NCBI RefSeq assembly: GCF_032595075.1
Contig: NZ_CP118735.1
Span: forward strand, 1,888,001-1,952,000
DNA from: Streptococcus sp. 29887
Lineage (GTDB): Bacteria > Bacillota > Bacilli > Lactobacillales > Streptococcaceae
Length of the DNA stretch: 64,000 nucleotides
Reading direction: 5' to 3'
Of the stretch, positions 8,643 through 20,800 are shown in pieces. The translations under genes and the position numbers were made by a program. How positions within the stretch are numbered: position 1 is the first letter of the stretch; every line of letters starts with the position of its first letter. The notes under the pieces are model-generated. The model was not told where the DNA came from. It was given only the letters and a program-made list of their open reading frames with translations, and ran no database searches.

Positions 8643-9449
8643 ATGTCAGATATTTCAATTATTTCTGCAATTTTGGTCGTTTTTGTGGCCTTTCTTGCAG
8701 GTATGGAAGGTGTCCTTGACCAATTCCAATTCCATCAACCAATCGTTGCATGTACCCTCATCGGTCTTGTTACCGGTAACCTAACAGCTGGTGTTATGCT
8801 TGGAGGAACTCTCCAACTTGTTGCTCTTGGCTGGTCAAACATCGGTGCTGCGATTGCACCAGACGCTGCCCTTGCTTCTGTTGCTGCCGCTATCATCTTG
8901 ATTAAGGGTGGTGACTTCTCAGCAACTGCTATCTCAGTTGCTCAAGGTCTTGCTATCCCTCTTGCTGTTGCAGGTCTTTTCCTTACAATGCTTGTGCGTA
9001 CTGCATCTGTTGCCCTTGTACACGGTGCTGACGCTGCTGCAGAACGCGGTGATTTTGGTGCACTTGAGCGCTACCACTTGATCGCTCTTTCACTTCAAGG
9101 TCTTCGTATTGCTGTTCCTGCTGCCCTTCTTCTTGCTATCCCAACTGAGGCTGTTCAAGCTGCTCTTGAATCTATGCCAGCTTGGTTGTCAGGTGGTATG
9201 AACGTCGGTGGTGGTATGGTTGTTGCCGTAGGTTTCGCTATGGTTATCAACATGATGGCTACTCGTGAAGTATGGCCATTCTTCGCTATCGGTTTCGCTC
9301 TTGCTGCTGTTAGCCAGTTGACACTTATCGCACTTGGTGCTATCGGTGTATCTCTTGCCTTTATCTACCTTAACCTTTCTAAAAAAGGTGGAAACGGTGG
9401 CGGAGCTGGTTCTAACGATCCAATCGGCGACATCCTAGAAGACTACTAA
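8643..9449 (+). CDS. manM: Mannose-family PTS EIIC component ManM
   Basis: Integral membrane subunit that forms the sugar pathway together with ManN. The 268 residues are very hydrophobic, with the family features FLAGMEGVLDQFQFHQP near the N-terminus and repeated Ala/Gly-rich segments such as GLVTGNLTAGVMLGG. The C-terminal tail is Gly-rich and hydrophilic and probably cytoplasmic. It lies 49 bases after manL and 21 bases before manN in one operon. Confidence 0.95.
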   Translation: MSDISIISAILVVFVAFLAGMEGVLDQFQFHQPIVACTLIGLVTGNLTAGVMLGGTLQLVALGWSNIGAAIAPDAALASVAAAIILIKGGDFSATAISVAQGLAIPLAVAGLFLTMLVRTASVALVHGADAAAERGDFGALERYHLIALSLQGLRIAVPAALLLAIPTEAVQAALESMPAWLSGGMNVGGGMVVAVGFAMVINMMATREVWPFFAIGFALAAVSQLTLIALGAIGVSLAFIYLNLSKKGGNGGGAGSNDPIGDILEDY

Positions 9450-9470
9450 GAAGAAAGGAAGAACACAATC

Positions 9471-10382
9471 ATGACAGAAAAAATTCAACTTTCAGTAAAA
9501 GATCGTAAAGCGATTTGCTGGCGTTCAACCTTCCTTCAAGCATCATGGAACTTTGAGCGTATGCAAAACTTGGGTTGGGCTTACACAATGGTTCCAGCCA
9601 TCAAAAAACTTTACACTAAGAAAGAAGATCAAATTGCGGCTCTTAAACGCCACATGGAATTCTTTAACACACACCCATACGTTGCTGCACCTATCGTCGG
9701 TGTAACACTTGCCCTTGAAGAAGAGCGTGCAAACGGTGCTGACATCGATGACGCTGCTATCCAAGGTGTGAAAATCGGTATGATGGGACCTCTCGCTGGT
9801 ATCGGTGACCCAGTATTCTGGTTTACAGTACGTCCTATCCTTGGTGCCCTAGGTGCTTCACTTGCTGTGTCAGGTAACATCCTTGGCCCAATCCTCTTCT
9901 TCGGTCTTTGGAACGCTATCCGTATGAGCTTCCTATGGTACACTCAAGAGTTTGGTTACAAATCAGGTAAAGAAATCACTAAAGATATGTCAGGTGGTAT
10001 CCTCCAAGACATCACTAAAGGGGCTTCTATCCTCGGTATGTTCATCCTTGCCGTACTTGCTCAACGTTGGGTATCTATCGGCTTCAACTTCACGGTTTCT
10101 GAAGTTCCACTCTCAGAAGGTGCTTACATCGAGTGGGATAAATTGCCAGAAGGCTACGAAGGTATCCAAAAAGCCTTTGAATTGGTTGGTCAAGGTTTGT
10201 CACAAACTCCAACTAAAGTTACTACTTTCCAACAAAACTTGGACGGTCTTATCCCAGGCTTCATGCACTTGCTTCTTACCTTCCTATGTATGTGGTTGTT
10301 GAAGAAAAAAGTTTCTCCAATCACTATCATCGTTGGTTTGTTCGCATTCGGTATCGTAGCTCGCCTATTTGGAATTATGTAA
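9471..10382 (+). CDS. manN: Mannose-family PTS EIID component ManN
   Basis: Second membrane-associated subunit of the mannose PTS. The N-terminal RSTFLQASWNFERMQNLGW and the GPLAGIGDPVFW motif are diagnostic of EIID. The first two thirds are largely cytoplasmic-facing and the C-terminus is hydrophobic (LLTFLCMWLLKKK...). The 303-residue length is normal. It is the last gene before a strong terminator. Confidence 0.95.
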   Translation: MTEKIQLSVKDRKAICWRSTFLQASWNFERMQNLGWAYTMVPAIKKLYTKKEDQIAALKRHMEFFNTHPYVAAPIVGVTLALEEERANGADIDDAAIQGVKIGMMGPLAGIGDPVFWFTVRPILGALGASLAVSGNILGPILFFGLWNAIRMSFLWYTQEFGYKSGKEITKDMSGGILQDITKGASILGMFILAVLAQRWVSIGFNFTVSEVPLSEGAYIEWDKLPEGYEGIQKAFELVGQGLSQTPTKVTTFQQNLDGLIPGFMHLLLTFLCMWLLKKKVSPITIIVGLFAFGIVARLFGIM

Positions 10383-10392
10383 TCCATTAAGA

Positions 10393-10414
10393 AACCCCGC
10401 TCATGCGGGGTTTT
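10393..10414 (+). terminator. manLMN terminator
   Basis: CCCCGC, a four-base loop, GCGGGG and TTTT, eleven bases after the manN stop. Confidence 0.9.
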
Positions 10415-10445
10415 ATGGTATAATAAAACAAGAAATGAGGTAACT

Positions 10446-10820
10446 ATGGCACAATCATTAAACAAACACGTCGAACTATCCACAACAGGCGTTTCCTATC
10501 TCAGTCTTGCAGGTGGAACGGTGGGCAAGTTCCTGCTAGGTGATCAAGCTCTGGAATTTTATGCTGATAACAACGTTGAAAATTACGTTCAAATTCCTTG
10601 GACATCTATCGTTCAAATCGGTGCCAATGTTTCCAACAAAAAAATCAGTCGCCACTTCGAAATCTATACTGATAGTGGCAAATTCCTGTTTGCTTCTAAA
10701 GATTCTGGTAAAATCCTAAAAATTGCCCGTGAGCATATCGGCAATGAAAAAGTTGTGAAATTACCAACTCTTATGCAAATTCTAGGACAGAAAATCTCAA
10801 ATCTATTTGCAAAAAAATAA
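10446..10820 (+). CDS. manO: DUF956-family protein ManO
   Basis: A 124-residue protein of the DUF956 family, regularly found directly after mannose PTS operons and often called ManO. Its biochemical role is not established; a part in regulating the PTS is assumed from position only. The sequence is a soluble, mostly beta protein (TGVSYLSLAGGTVGKFLLGD near the N-terminus, then IPWTSIVQIGANV) with a basic C-terminal tail. A TATAAT at 10419-10424 directly after the manN terminator suggests it can also be transcribed separately. Its last codons contain the -35 of the serS leader promoter. Confidence 0.85.
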   Translation: MAQSLNKHVELSTTGVSYLSLAGGTVGKFLLGDQALEFYADNNVENYVQIPWTSIVQIGANVSNKKISRHFEIYTDSGKFLFASKDSGKILKIAREHIGNEKVVKLPTLMQILGQKISNLFAKK

Positions 10821-10835
10821 AAAATCAAGTATAAT
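10807..10835 (+). promoter_or_regulatory. Promoter of the serS leader
   Basis: TTGCAA (10807-10812), a 17-base spacer and TATAAT (10830-10835). The -35 lies inside the end of the DUF956 gene. Confidence 0.7.
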
Positions 10836-10841
10836 AAGACA

Positions 10842-12309
<1,468 letters not shown>

Positions 12310-12320
12310 GAATAAGGAAG

Positions 12321-12536
12321 ATGAATAAGAAATGGTATAAAGACAAAAGTCGTGGTGAACTGGCTGGCGTCATCGCTGGCCTGTATGATTACTTCAATCT
12401 ATACGAAAACTACGGTTGGAAATTAGAGAACGTTCGATTGGTGGTCATTATATTAGCTATTGTCACCAACCTCCCCTTTCTAACCGCCTATATCATTCTG
12501 GCTATACTTTTACCAAACAAGTCTGAACTCAACTAA
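12321..12536 (+). CDS. PspC-domain small membrane protein
   Basis: 71 residues. The first part (KSRGELAGVIAGLYDYF) matches the PspC domain, followed by one strong membrane segment (VRLVVIILAIVTNLPFLTAY, about residues 39-58). PspC proteins of Firmicutes are linked to envelope-stress responses, but the role of this short streptococcal version is unknown. It begins 11 bases after serS with its own GGAAG site and shares the serS transcript, ending at a terminator. Confidence 0.85.
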   Translation: MNKKWYKDKSRGELAGVIAGLYDYFNLYENYGWKLENVRLVVIILAIVTNLPFLTAYIILAILLPNKSELN

Positions 12537-12543
12537 AGCACGC

Positions 12544-12573
12544 AAAAGACGACTCCACTCGGAATCGTCTTTT
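12544..12573. terminator. Bidirectional terminator between the PspC gene and the CPBP protease gene
   Basis: AAAAGACGA(CTCC), a loop, then (GG)A TCGTCTTTT. It serves the two converging genes. Confidence 0.85.
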
Positions 12574-12581
12574 CTTTATGC

Positions 12582-13247
12582 TTATTGAAAATAGTAAAAT
12601 GCCACTACCGACCAGGCATTATTGATAAAATGAACTGCTATTGGGTAAATCAGATAATCCGTTTTATAGTAGAGATAAGCCAGTAAAAAACCTGGGCTAG
12701 CATAAATAATCCATGAACCCAAATCTGTTGGTCCATGCAGGAAAGCAAAAATCAAACCGGATACTACAATCCCCAAAATCTTGTACTTTTCGAATAACTT
12801 TTTGAAAAGATAACCTCTGACAATGATCTCCTCTGAAATAGCAGGCAAACAAGCCATATTGATAAGAGCTAACCAAAATGGAATGTTTTCTAATAACTTT
12901 GTCAATTCAAGCTCATTGCTGGTTTCTTCAATCCCCTGAAGTTCCATAATGTAATAGCCAAGGTAGATAAATAGCTGAGCCACTGTGAAAGTTAAGACAA
13001 CTAAACAAAGACCTTTCCAAGTTAAAAAACTTCCATCCCAGATGGTAATGCCATTCTTTTCAGCCCTCCAATACATAAAGACAAGAATGCCAACGGACAA
13101 CAAGGCTGCTCCCCACTGAGCTAATTGCGAAGTAGATAGATTTAATATCACATCTGGAAGAACAGCTAGCACCATGAAACCAAAAACTCTTAGTAAAATC
13201 CAAAGTTTTTGACCAAGCCAATTCACACCATTACTAAATTTTCCCAA
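12582..13247 (-). CDS. CPBP-family intramembrane metalloprotease (Abi/CAAX-type)
   Basis: Predicted polytopic membrane endopeptidase of the CPBP (formerly Abi) family. In this 221-residue version the motifs are EEIIVRG (catalytic Glu139/Glu140 and Arg), FAFLHG (His171) and HFINN (His206), in the usual order and spacing. At least five hydrophobic segments are visible. I prefer the TTG start at 13247 because AAAGGAG lies 6 bases upstream; a TTG at 13274 would add nine residues and has no site. In Gram-positives such proteins are tied to bacteriocin immunity or protein processing; no bacteriocin gene is nearby, so the substrate is unknown. Confidence 0.85.
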   Translation of the reverse strand: MGKFSNGVNWLGQKLWILLRVFGFMVLAVLPDVILNLSTSQLAQWGAALLSVGILVFMYWRAEKNGITIWDGSFLTWKGLCLVVLTFTVAQLFIYLGYYIMELQGIEETSNELELTKLLENIPFWLALINMACLPAISEEIIVRGYLFKKLFEKYKILGIVVSGLIFAFLHGPTDLGSWIIYASPGFLLAYLYYKTDYLIYPIAVHFINNAWSVVAFYYFQ

Positions 13248-13371
13248 ACTAATCTCCTTTTCTACACCAGACAATAGAATACATACTATCTATTATAGGT
13301 TATTTACGAGTTTTGTATTATTTGTATAAAACAATTTTACAATAATACAACTTTTTTGTCAATAAGAACCT

Positions 13372-13390
13372 AAAAAAATACTAGGTATTC

Positions 13391-13399
<9 letters not shown>
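13372..13399 (-). terminator. Terminator of the fab/acc cluster, overlapping the accA stop
   Basis: On the minus strand, AAATACTAGG, a 4-base loop, CCTAGTATTT and more T. The last accA codons and its TAG stop form the 5' arm. Confidence 0.85.
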
Positions 13400-15036
<1,637 letters not shown>

Positions 15037-15041
15037 CTAGT

Positions 15042-16415
15042 TTACTTTTTTAATTCTTCCTGATAGCGAGGTAAAAATTCTTCCATGAGGTAGGCAGTAT
15101 CATAGTCACCTGCTACCACACGCTTGTCGGAAATCAAGTCCAGCTGGAAGTCTGTATTGGTCACCACTCCGTCAATTTCCAATTCATAGAGGGCTCGCTG
15201 CATCTTCATCAGGGCTTCAAAACGATTTTCCCCATGCACGATGACCTTGGCTATCATCGAATCATAGTAGGGCGGAATGGTGTAGCCAGGGTAAACTGCC
15301 GAATCCACACGCAAACCAACACCACCGCTTGGCAGGTAGAGATTGGAAATCTTACCTGGACTTGGGGCAAAATTGAAGGCTGGATTTTCAGCATTGATGC
15401 GGCATTCAATGGCATGACCAGTAATCTTCACATCTTCTTGGCGGACACTGAGTTCCTGCCCAGCCGCAATCTTGATTTGCTCCTTGACAATATCCACACC
15501 GGTTACAAATTCGGTAACAGGATGTTCCACCTGCACCCGTGTGTTCATTTCCATGAAGTAAAATTCGCCCTTGGCTTCGTCCAAGAGGAACTCAATAGTC
15601 CCCGCATTTTCATAGCCGACAGACTGGGCTGCCCGCACCGCTGCTTGACCGATCCGATTCCGCATGGTCTGACCAATGGCGATAGACGGAGCTTCTTCCA
15701 AAACCTTCTGGTTGTTGCGTTGAAGGGAACAGTCCCGTTCTCCCAGATGGATGACATGGCCGTGTTGATCCGCTAAAATCTGCACCTCGATATGCCGGGC
15801 TGGATAGACAACACGCTCCATATACATGGCTCCGTTGCCAAAGGCTGCCTTGGCTTCGCTGGAAGCTGATTCGAAGGCTGGCACTAGGTCTTCGGCTTTT
15901 TCCACCTTACGAATTCCCTTACCGCCACCACCTGCCGATGCCTTGAGCATGACAGGGTAGCCAATTTTCTCAGCGATTGCAAGAGCTTCTTGGCTGGTCA
16001 AAACTTCGCCGTCTGATCCTGGAATGACAGGGACTTGGGCCTTAATCATCTCTGCCCGTGCATTGATTTTATCGCCCATGGTATCCATGACTGTCCCCGA
16101 AGGCCCGATAAATTTGATACCGACCTCTTCACAGAGGGTGGCGAATTTAGAGTTTTCACTCAAAAATCCAAAGCCAGGATGAATGGCCTGGGCACCTGTC
16201 ACAACAGCCGCCGAGATGACTGCCTGCATATTGAGATAGGAGTCTGTCGAACGAGCTGGTCCGATACAGACAGCCTCATCTGCCAACATGGTGTGGAGGG
16301 CTTCCTTGTCAGCCTCTGAATAGACAGCCACCGTCGCAATCCCCAACTCTCTGGCCGCACGAATGATCCGCACCGCAATCTCACCACGATTGGCAATCAA
16401 AATCTTCTCAAACAT
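15042..16415 (-). CDS. accC: Biotin carboxylase subunit of acetyl-CoA carboxylase
   Basis: ATP-grasp enzyme that carboxylates the biotin on AccB using bicarbonate and ATP. The N-terminus MFEKILIANRGEIAVRIIRA is diagnostic, followed by the Gly-rich ATP lid KASAGGGGKGIRKV and the catalytic segments FMEMNTRVQVEHPVTE. The length of 457 residues is standard. Upstream (minus-strand sense) a RUP-like element separates it from fabZ, so accC, accD and accA are read through that element or from an unseen promoter. Confidence 0.97.
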   Translation of the reverse strand: MFEKILIANRGEIAVRIIRAARELGIATVAVYSEADKEALHTMLADEAVCIGPARSTDSYLNMQAVISAAVVTGAQAIHPGFGFLSENSKFATLCEEVGIKFIGPSGTVMDTMGDKINARAEMIKAQVPVIPGSDGEVLTSQEALAIAEKIGYPVMLKASAGGGGKGIRKVEKAEDLVPAFESASSEAKAAFGNGAMYMERVVYPARHIEVQILADQHGHVIHLGERDCSLQRNNQKVLEEAPSIAIGQTMRNRIGQAAVRAAQSVGYENAGTIEFLLDEAKGEFYFMEMNTRVQVEHPVTEFVTGVDIVKEQIKIAAGQELSVRQEDVKITGHAIECRINAENPAFNFAPSPGKISNLYLPSGGVGLRVDSAVYPGYTIPPYYDSMIAKVIVHGENRFEALMKMQRALYELEIDGVVTNTDFQLDLISDKRVVAGDYDTAYLMEEFLPRYQEELKK

Positions 16416-16502
16416 GATGAATCCTATCTCCTTTTTAATATAGAATAATTATTTATCACAAGCTCAGCCCTTAACTAGTTTGCAAAATAACGGACCGATT
16501 CA

Positions 16503-16708
16503 TACTCAATGAAAATCAAAATCAGGCTAGCTCCAAAGGTTTGGGAAACCTTTGGAGGTTGGAGATAGAGCGAACGAAGTTCGTTTCTCCAAGAGCAGAT
16601 ATACTCCTGCTACTTTCTTATCTTATGGTAGCAGGCTGTCAAGCTCCACTGGAGCTTGACACTCATCAAATCAAGTCAACAACGGCTGAGTTTGATTTTC
16701 GAAGAGTA
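16503..16708. repeat. RUP-like miniature inverted-repeat element between fabZ and accC
   Basis: Terminal inverted repeats TACTCAATGAAAATCAAA (16503-16520) and TTTGATTTTCGAAGAGTA (16691-16708) match at 15 of 18 positions and begin and end with TA. These are the known ends of the pneumococcal RUP element, mobilised by IS630-type transposases at TA sites. Inside are three hairpins: CTCCAAAGGTTT/AAACCTTTGGAG, GAACGAAGTTCGTTT, and TGTCAAGCTCCA/TGGAGCTTGACA. It is about 206 bases and carries no gene. Its right end touches the last base of the fabZ stop codon. Confidence 0.82.
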
Positions 16709-17131
16709 TTATTTCCCAATAGCAAAAGTCAACACCCCATACGCAGCCAATTTTCCGTCCACCTCTGCCTTTGCTTCAACGACTGCGATGGTTCCCCGGC
16801 GTTTGACAAATTTAGCTGTCATGATCAACTGGTCACCAGGTACAACTTGCTTCTTAAATTTGACCTTGTCCATGCCGGCATAAAAGACCAGCTTGCCCTT
16901 GTTTTCTTCCTTGGACAACTCCAAGACACCTGCGGTTTGTGCCAAGGCCTCCATGATGAGAACGCCTGGCATAACAGGGTAGTCTGGGAAATGCCCGTTG
17001 AAGAAGGGCTCGTTAATGGTCACATTTTTAAGGGCGACAATCTCATCTTCTGATACTTCAAGGACACGATCGACCAAGAGCATAGGATAGCGATGAGGAA
17101 GAGCCTCTTTAATTTTCAAAATATCAATCAT
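16709..17131 (-). CDS. fabZ: 3-hydroxyacyl-ACP dehydratase FabZ
   Basis: Dehydrates 3-hydroxyacyl-ACP in the elongation cycle. The hot-dog fold active site is visible as [21 protein letters not shown] in two blocks, with catalytic His47 and Glu61. 140 residues is normal. In streptococci a single FabZ works with FabM, which diverts its trans-2-decenoyl product to the unsaturated branch. It overlaps accB by 4 bases. A RUP-like repeat starts directly after the stop codon. Confidence 0.96.
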   Translation of the reverse strand: MIDILKIKEALPHRYPMLLVDRVLEVSEDEIVALKNVTINEPFFNGHFPDYPVMPGVLIMEALAQTAGVLELSKEENKGKLVFYAGMDKVKFKKQVVPGDQLIMTAKFVKRRGTIAVVEAKAEVDGKLAAYGVLTFAIGK

Positions 17132-17604
17132 TTGATGCGTACCAATCCTTGTCCAAATTCTACAACATCCTGGTTGGCCACTAAAATCTCTGTGACCACA
17201 CCATCACGGTCAGCAGGCACTTCGTTCATGACCTTCATGGCTTCGATAATCATGAGGGTCTGCCCTTTTTTGACCGTATCACCAACTGCTACAAAGGCTG
17301 ACTTGTCAGGAGCTGGTGACAAATAGGCCACACCAACAAGTGGACTTTCCACTACCGCACCCTCTGCCGCAGGGGCTGAGCTGGCTTCTACTGGAGCTGG
17401 CTCACTGGTTTCAACTGCTGGCACAGGGGCTGGGCTTGCAGGAGCTACTGGTGCAAGCGGAGCTTCTACGATTGGACTCGGAGCCGCTATCGCCTGCTGG
17501 TTTTTACTGAAATGCAAGGTTTCCCCAGCATTGCTATATGAAAATTCTCGCAAACTTGACTGGTCAAATTGACTCATCAGGTCCTTAATTTCTGTAATAT
17601 TCAC
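17128..17604 (-). CDS. accB: Biotin carboxyl carrier protein of acetyl-CoA carboxylase
   Basis: Carries the biotin that shuttles CO2 between AccC and AccA/AccD. The N-terminal segment ([15 protein letters not shown]) is followed by a long Ala/Pro/Glu-rich flexible linker (about residues 38-85) and the C-terminal biotinyl domain, with the biotinylated Lys124 in EAMKVMNEV. 158 residues is typical. It begins right after fabF and overlaps fabZ by 4 bases. Confidence 0.96.
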   Translation of the reverse strand: MNITEIKDLMSQFDQSSLREFSYSNAGETLHFSKNQQAIAAPSPIVEAPLAPVAPASPAPVPAVETSEPAPVEASSAPAAEGAVVESPLVGVAYLSPAPDKSAFVAVGDTVKKGQTLMIIEAMKVMNEVPADRDGVVTEILVANQDVVEFGQGLVRIK

Positions 17605-18840
17605 TTAGGCCTCCCAACGCTTGAAGGCAATCACCGAGTTGTGACCTCCAAAGCCAAATGTATTTGAAATGGCATGACGGATTTCCATGTCACGGCCTTG
17701 ACCGTAGATGACATCCGCCTCAATGTAGTCAGACAATTCTGTCGTACCTGCTGTCTTTGGTGCGTAAGAATGACGCATGGCCTCAATAACAGCCGCCGCT
17801 TCAACGGCACCCGCTGCACCCAACAAGTGACCAGTGAAGGACTTAGTGGAAGAAACTGGCGTGTTCTTGCCGAAGACGGATACGATAGCTTGACTTTCCC
17901 CTTTTTCATTAGCCGGTGTCGAAGTTCCATGGGCATTGATGTAGTCAATATCAGCTGGCTCCAAACCTGCTTCTGAAATGGCCAACTTCATAGCCTTGAT
18001 AGCACCCAAACCTTCTGGGTGTGGAGAGGTCATGTGGTGGGCATCGCAGGTATTTCCATAGCCGACGATTTCAGCCAAGATGGTTGCCCCACGCGCCTCT
18101 GCATGCTCCAAACTTTCCAAGACCAAGACCGCAGCCCCTTCTCCCATGACAAAACCATTGCGGTCCTTGTCAAAAGGAATGGAAGCGCGACTTGGATCCT
18201 CAGTTGTCGACATAGCTGTCAAAGCCTGGAAACCACCGATGGCAAAGGGAGTAATCGCCGCTTCTGAACCACCTGCCAACATAACATCTTGGAAACCAAA
18301 CTTGATTTCACGGAAGGCTTCACCCAAGGCATCATTTGACGAAGCACAGGCTGTGATGACACACTTGCAGACACCATTGGCACCGACCTGCATGGCAATA
18401 TTTCCAGCCGCCATGTTTGGAAGAGCTTTTGGAAGTGCCATAGGACGAATCCGTTTTGGTCCCTTTTCGTTCATGCGAGCAACCTGCTCCTCGATTTCCA
18501 AAATCCCACCGATACCTGTTGACAAGATAACACCGAAACGGTCGCTGTCAACGGCTTCTGTATCCAGACCAGCATTGGTTACTGCCTCTTGAGCCGCATA
18601 AAGAGCATAGAGGGAGTAGTTGTCGTAGCGGTTGGTATCTTTCTTAACGAAGTATTTGTCAAATGGAAAATCCTTGATTTCCGCTGCATTATGGACAGTG
18701 TATTGGCTAGTGTCAAACTTGGTAATCTTTCCGATACCAATCTTGCCATTGACCAGGCTATCCCAGAATTCTTCTGGTGTATTTCCAATTGGAGATGTCA
18801 GACCGTAGCCTGTCACCACTACACGATTTAGTTTTGTCAT
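17605..18840 (-). CDS. fabF: 3-oxoacyl-ACP synthase II FabF
   Basis: Elongating condensing enzyme. It joins malonyl-ACP to acyl-ACP. The thiolase-fold active site is intact: Cys165 in VITACASS, and the two later His motifs NAHGTSTPAN and STKSFTGHLLGAAG. The start at 18840 (MTKLNRVVVTGYG) gives 411 residues and has AGAGAGG upstream; the frame extends nine codons further but without a better site. A 200-base repeat with many hairpins lies between fabG and fabF, so coupling to the upstream genes is weaker than elsewhere in the cluster. Confidence 0.97.
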   Translation of the reverse strand: MTKLNRVVVTGYGLTSPIGNTPEEFWDSLVNGKIGIGKITKFDTSQYTVHNAAEIKDFPFDKYFVKKDTNRYDNYSLYALYAAQEAVTNAGLDTEAVDSDRFGVILSTGIGGILEIEEQVARMNEKGPKRIRPMALPKALPNMAAGNIAMQVGANGVCKCVITACASSNDALGEAFREIKFGFQDVMLAGGSEAAITPFAIGGFQALTAMSTTEDPSRASIPFDKDRNGFVMGEGAAVLVLESLEHAEARGATILAEIVGYGNTCDAHHMTSPHPEGLGAIKAMKLAISEAGLEPADIDYINAHGTSTPANEKGESQAIVSVFGKNTPVSSTKSFTGHLLGAAGAVEAAAVIEAMRHSYAPKTAGTTELSDYIEADVIYGQGRDMEIRHAISNTFGFGGHNSVIAFKRWEA

Positions 18841-18913
18841 TTTCAAACCTCTCTTAAAACAACACACAAAACAATATTGAATTCAAAGTGCGGCATTGCA
18901 GTCTTTCAGTTTG

Positions 18914-19115
18914 CTTTTAGTACTACGAACAAAGTTCATTTCAACAAGCCGCAGACAGCTTCAATAGTCCAGTGGACTATTGAAGATTGAAAATCGTACT
19001 TACGATAGTAAGTACCGCTCCGTTAGTACGGCAAAGCGAGTTCAAACAATCCAATAGATTGTTTGAAGCTGGAAATCTGGAAACGTAGTTTCCTCGCTCG
19101 TCGAAGTAATAAAAG
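18914..19115. repeat. Miniature inverted-repeat element, family 2 copy A (between fabF and fabG)
   Basis: Ends CTTTTAGTACT (18914-18924) and AGTAATAAAAG (19105-19115) are inverted copies with one mismatch. Inside are four hairpins, for example CTTCAATAGTCC/ACTATTGAAG, TACTTAC/GTAAGTA, GTTCAAACAAT/ATTGTTTGAA and GGAAAC/GTTTCC. It shares AAGCCGCAGACAG, GGCAAAGCGAG and CGAAGTAAT with the copies at 32039 and 56533. No coding potential. Confidence 0.65.
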
Positions 19116-19134
19116 ATAAACCTGGAAGACTGGA

Positions 19135-19869
19135 TTACTGCATGGTCAAGCCACCATCAATGGCAATCACTTGTCCAGTTAGGTATTCTTGCTTAGCCAA
19201 GAACACAGCTACATCCGCTACTTCTTCCGTCAAGCCAAAGCGTTTCATAGGAATTTGCCCCAACATGGCATCCTTGATTTTATCAGACAGAACATCTGTC
19301 ATATCGGACTGGATAAAGCCTGGTGCGATAGCATTGACACGAACATTGCGACTAGCGACTTCACGAGCAATGGATTTTGTAAAGCCGATCACACCTGCCT
19401 TAGAAGCAGCATAGTTGGCCTGGCCAGCATTCCCTGTCAAACCGACCACACTAGAAAGGTTGATAATAGCCCCTTCACGTGCCTTGGTCATCGGTTTCAA
19501 AACAGCCTGGGTCATATTAAAGGTCCCTGTTAGATTGATACTCAAAACGCTCTCGAAATCTTCTTCCGTCATTCGCAAGGCCATACCATCTTTTGTAATT
19601 CCTGCATTGTTGACCAAGATATCAACACTTCCAAGATCCTCAACTGCCTCAGCCACCATCCGTTTGGCATCTGCCGAGCTGGAAATATCTCCTGAAATCG
19701 CCACCACTTTGACACCGTAGCTTGAAAAGCTATCCAGCAAGTCCTGCCCCAGCTGACCACGACCATTTAGCACCACATTGGCACCAAGGCTAGCAAACTT
19801 ATGGGCAATGGCCAAGCCAATTCCACGACTTGAACCTGTAACAAACACATTTTTATTGGTAAGTTCCAT
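19135..19869 (-). CDS. fabG: 3-oxoacyl-ACP reductase FabG
   Basis: NADPH-dependent reduction of 3-oxoacyl-ACP. A classical short-chain dehydrogenase: nucleotide motif TGSSRGIG (residues 11-18), NNAG (87-90), and the catalytic Ser140, Tyr153 and Lys157 (YAASK). Ends in the conserved VIAIDGGLTMQ. 244 residues. It starts 9 bases after fabD with GGAG upstream. A hairpin-rich repeat follows it before fabF. Confidence 0.97.
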   Translation of the reverse strand: MELTNKNVFVTGSSRGIGLAIAHKFASLGANVVLNGRGQLGQDLLDSFSSYGVKVVAISGDISSSADAKRMVAEAVEDLGSVDILVNNAGITKDGMALRMTEEDFESVLSINLTGTFNMTQAVLKPMTKAREGAIINLSSVVGLTGNAGQANYAASKAGVIGFTKSIAREVASRNVRVNAIAPGFIQSDMTDVLSDKIKDAMLGQIPMKRFGLTEEVADVAVFLAKQEYLTGQVIAIDGGLTMQ

Positions 19870-19878
19870 GATTTCTCC

Positions 19879-20799
19879 TTATTGGCTAGTCAACAAGCCT
19901 TCTAGACTTGCCACATCTTCTACTGTCACCACCTCGGCTGTCTTATCAATTTTCTTGATAAAGCCTGCTAAGACCTTGCCTGGACCGATTTCGATAAACT
20001 TGGTCACACCAGCCGCCTGCATGGTTGCAATGGACTCGTAAAAACGGACAGGCTCCATAACCTGACGGGTCAAGAGGGACTTGATGTCCTCTTTTCTCAT
20101 GACCTTGGCTTCCGTATTGCCAACTAATTCTACTTGGAAGTCTGCAAACTCCACCTCTTCCAGAGCTTGAACCAATTGCTCCGAAGCTGGACGCAAGAGA
20201 GCTGTGTGGAAAGGCCCCGACACGTTGAGGGGAATCATGCGTTTGACGCCCGCCGTCTTCAAGGCTTCCACCGCCTCATCCACAGCAACGACCTCACCAC
20301 CGATAACGATTTGGGCCGGTGTGTTGTAGTTGGCAGGGGAAACAATCCCAGAGGTAACTGATGAACAGACCTCTTCGATCAAGCTGACATCTGCATTGAG
20401 GACAGCGACCATCTTACCAGTCCCTACTGGCGCAGCCGTCTCCATAAACTCACCACGCTTAGCAATCAAGGCAATAGCGTCTTCAAAGGCCAAAGCTCCT
20501 GAGGCAACCAAGGCTGCGTATTCTCCCAAGGACAAACCAGCCACCATGTCTGGCTCAATTCCTTTTTCAGCCAACAAACGATAAATGGCAAGTGAGGTTG
20601 TCAAAATCGCAGGCTGGGTATAGCGGGTCTGGTTGAGCTTGTCTTCCTGATGGTCAATTAAGTCCCGCACATCATAGCCCAGAATTTGACTAGCCTGGTC
20701 GTAAGTTTCCTTGACAATGGGATAGGTGTCATAGAGGTCACGGGCCATACCAAGTGTCTGAGCCCCTTGACCTGCAAATAGAAAGGCTGTTTTTGTCAT
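19879..20799 (-). CDS. fabD: Malonyl-CoA:ACP transacylase FabD
   Basis: Loads malonyl groups on ACP for the condensing enzymes. The GQGAQ motif at the N-terminus and the nucleophilic Ser90 in AGLSLGEYAAL identify it; the partner His is in VSGPFHTALL. The start at 20799 (MTKTAFLFAGQ) gives 306 residues with GGAG 6 bases upstream. A TTG four codons earlier overlaps that site and is rejected. The gene begins one base after fabK ends. Confidence 0.96.
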   Translation of the reverse strand: MTKTAFLFAGQGAQTLGMARDLYDTYPIVKETYDQASQILGYDVRDLIDHQEDKLNQTRYTQPAILTTSLAIYRLLAEKGIEPDMVAGLSLGEYAALVASGALAFEDAIALIAKRGEFMETAAPVGTGKMVAVLNADVSLIEEVCSSVTSGIVSPANYNTPAQIVIGGEVVAVDEAVEALKTAGVKRMIPLNVSGPFHTALLRPASEQLVQALEEVEFADFQVELVGNTEAKVMRKEDIKSLLTRQVMEPVRFYESIATMQAAGVTKFIEIGPGKVLAGFIKKIDKTAEVVTVEDVASLEGLLTSQ

Positions 20800-20800
20800 C

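Noticed and set aside
12582..13247. Bacteriocin immunity locus
   Set aside because: The CPBP protease motifs are clear but no bacteriocin, leader peptide or ABC exporter gene is near.
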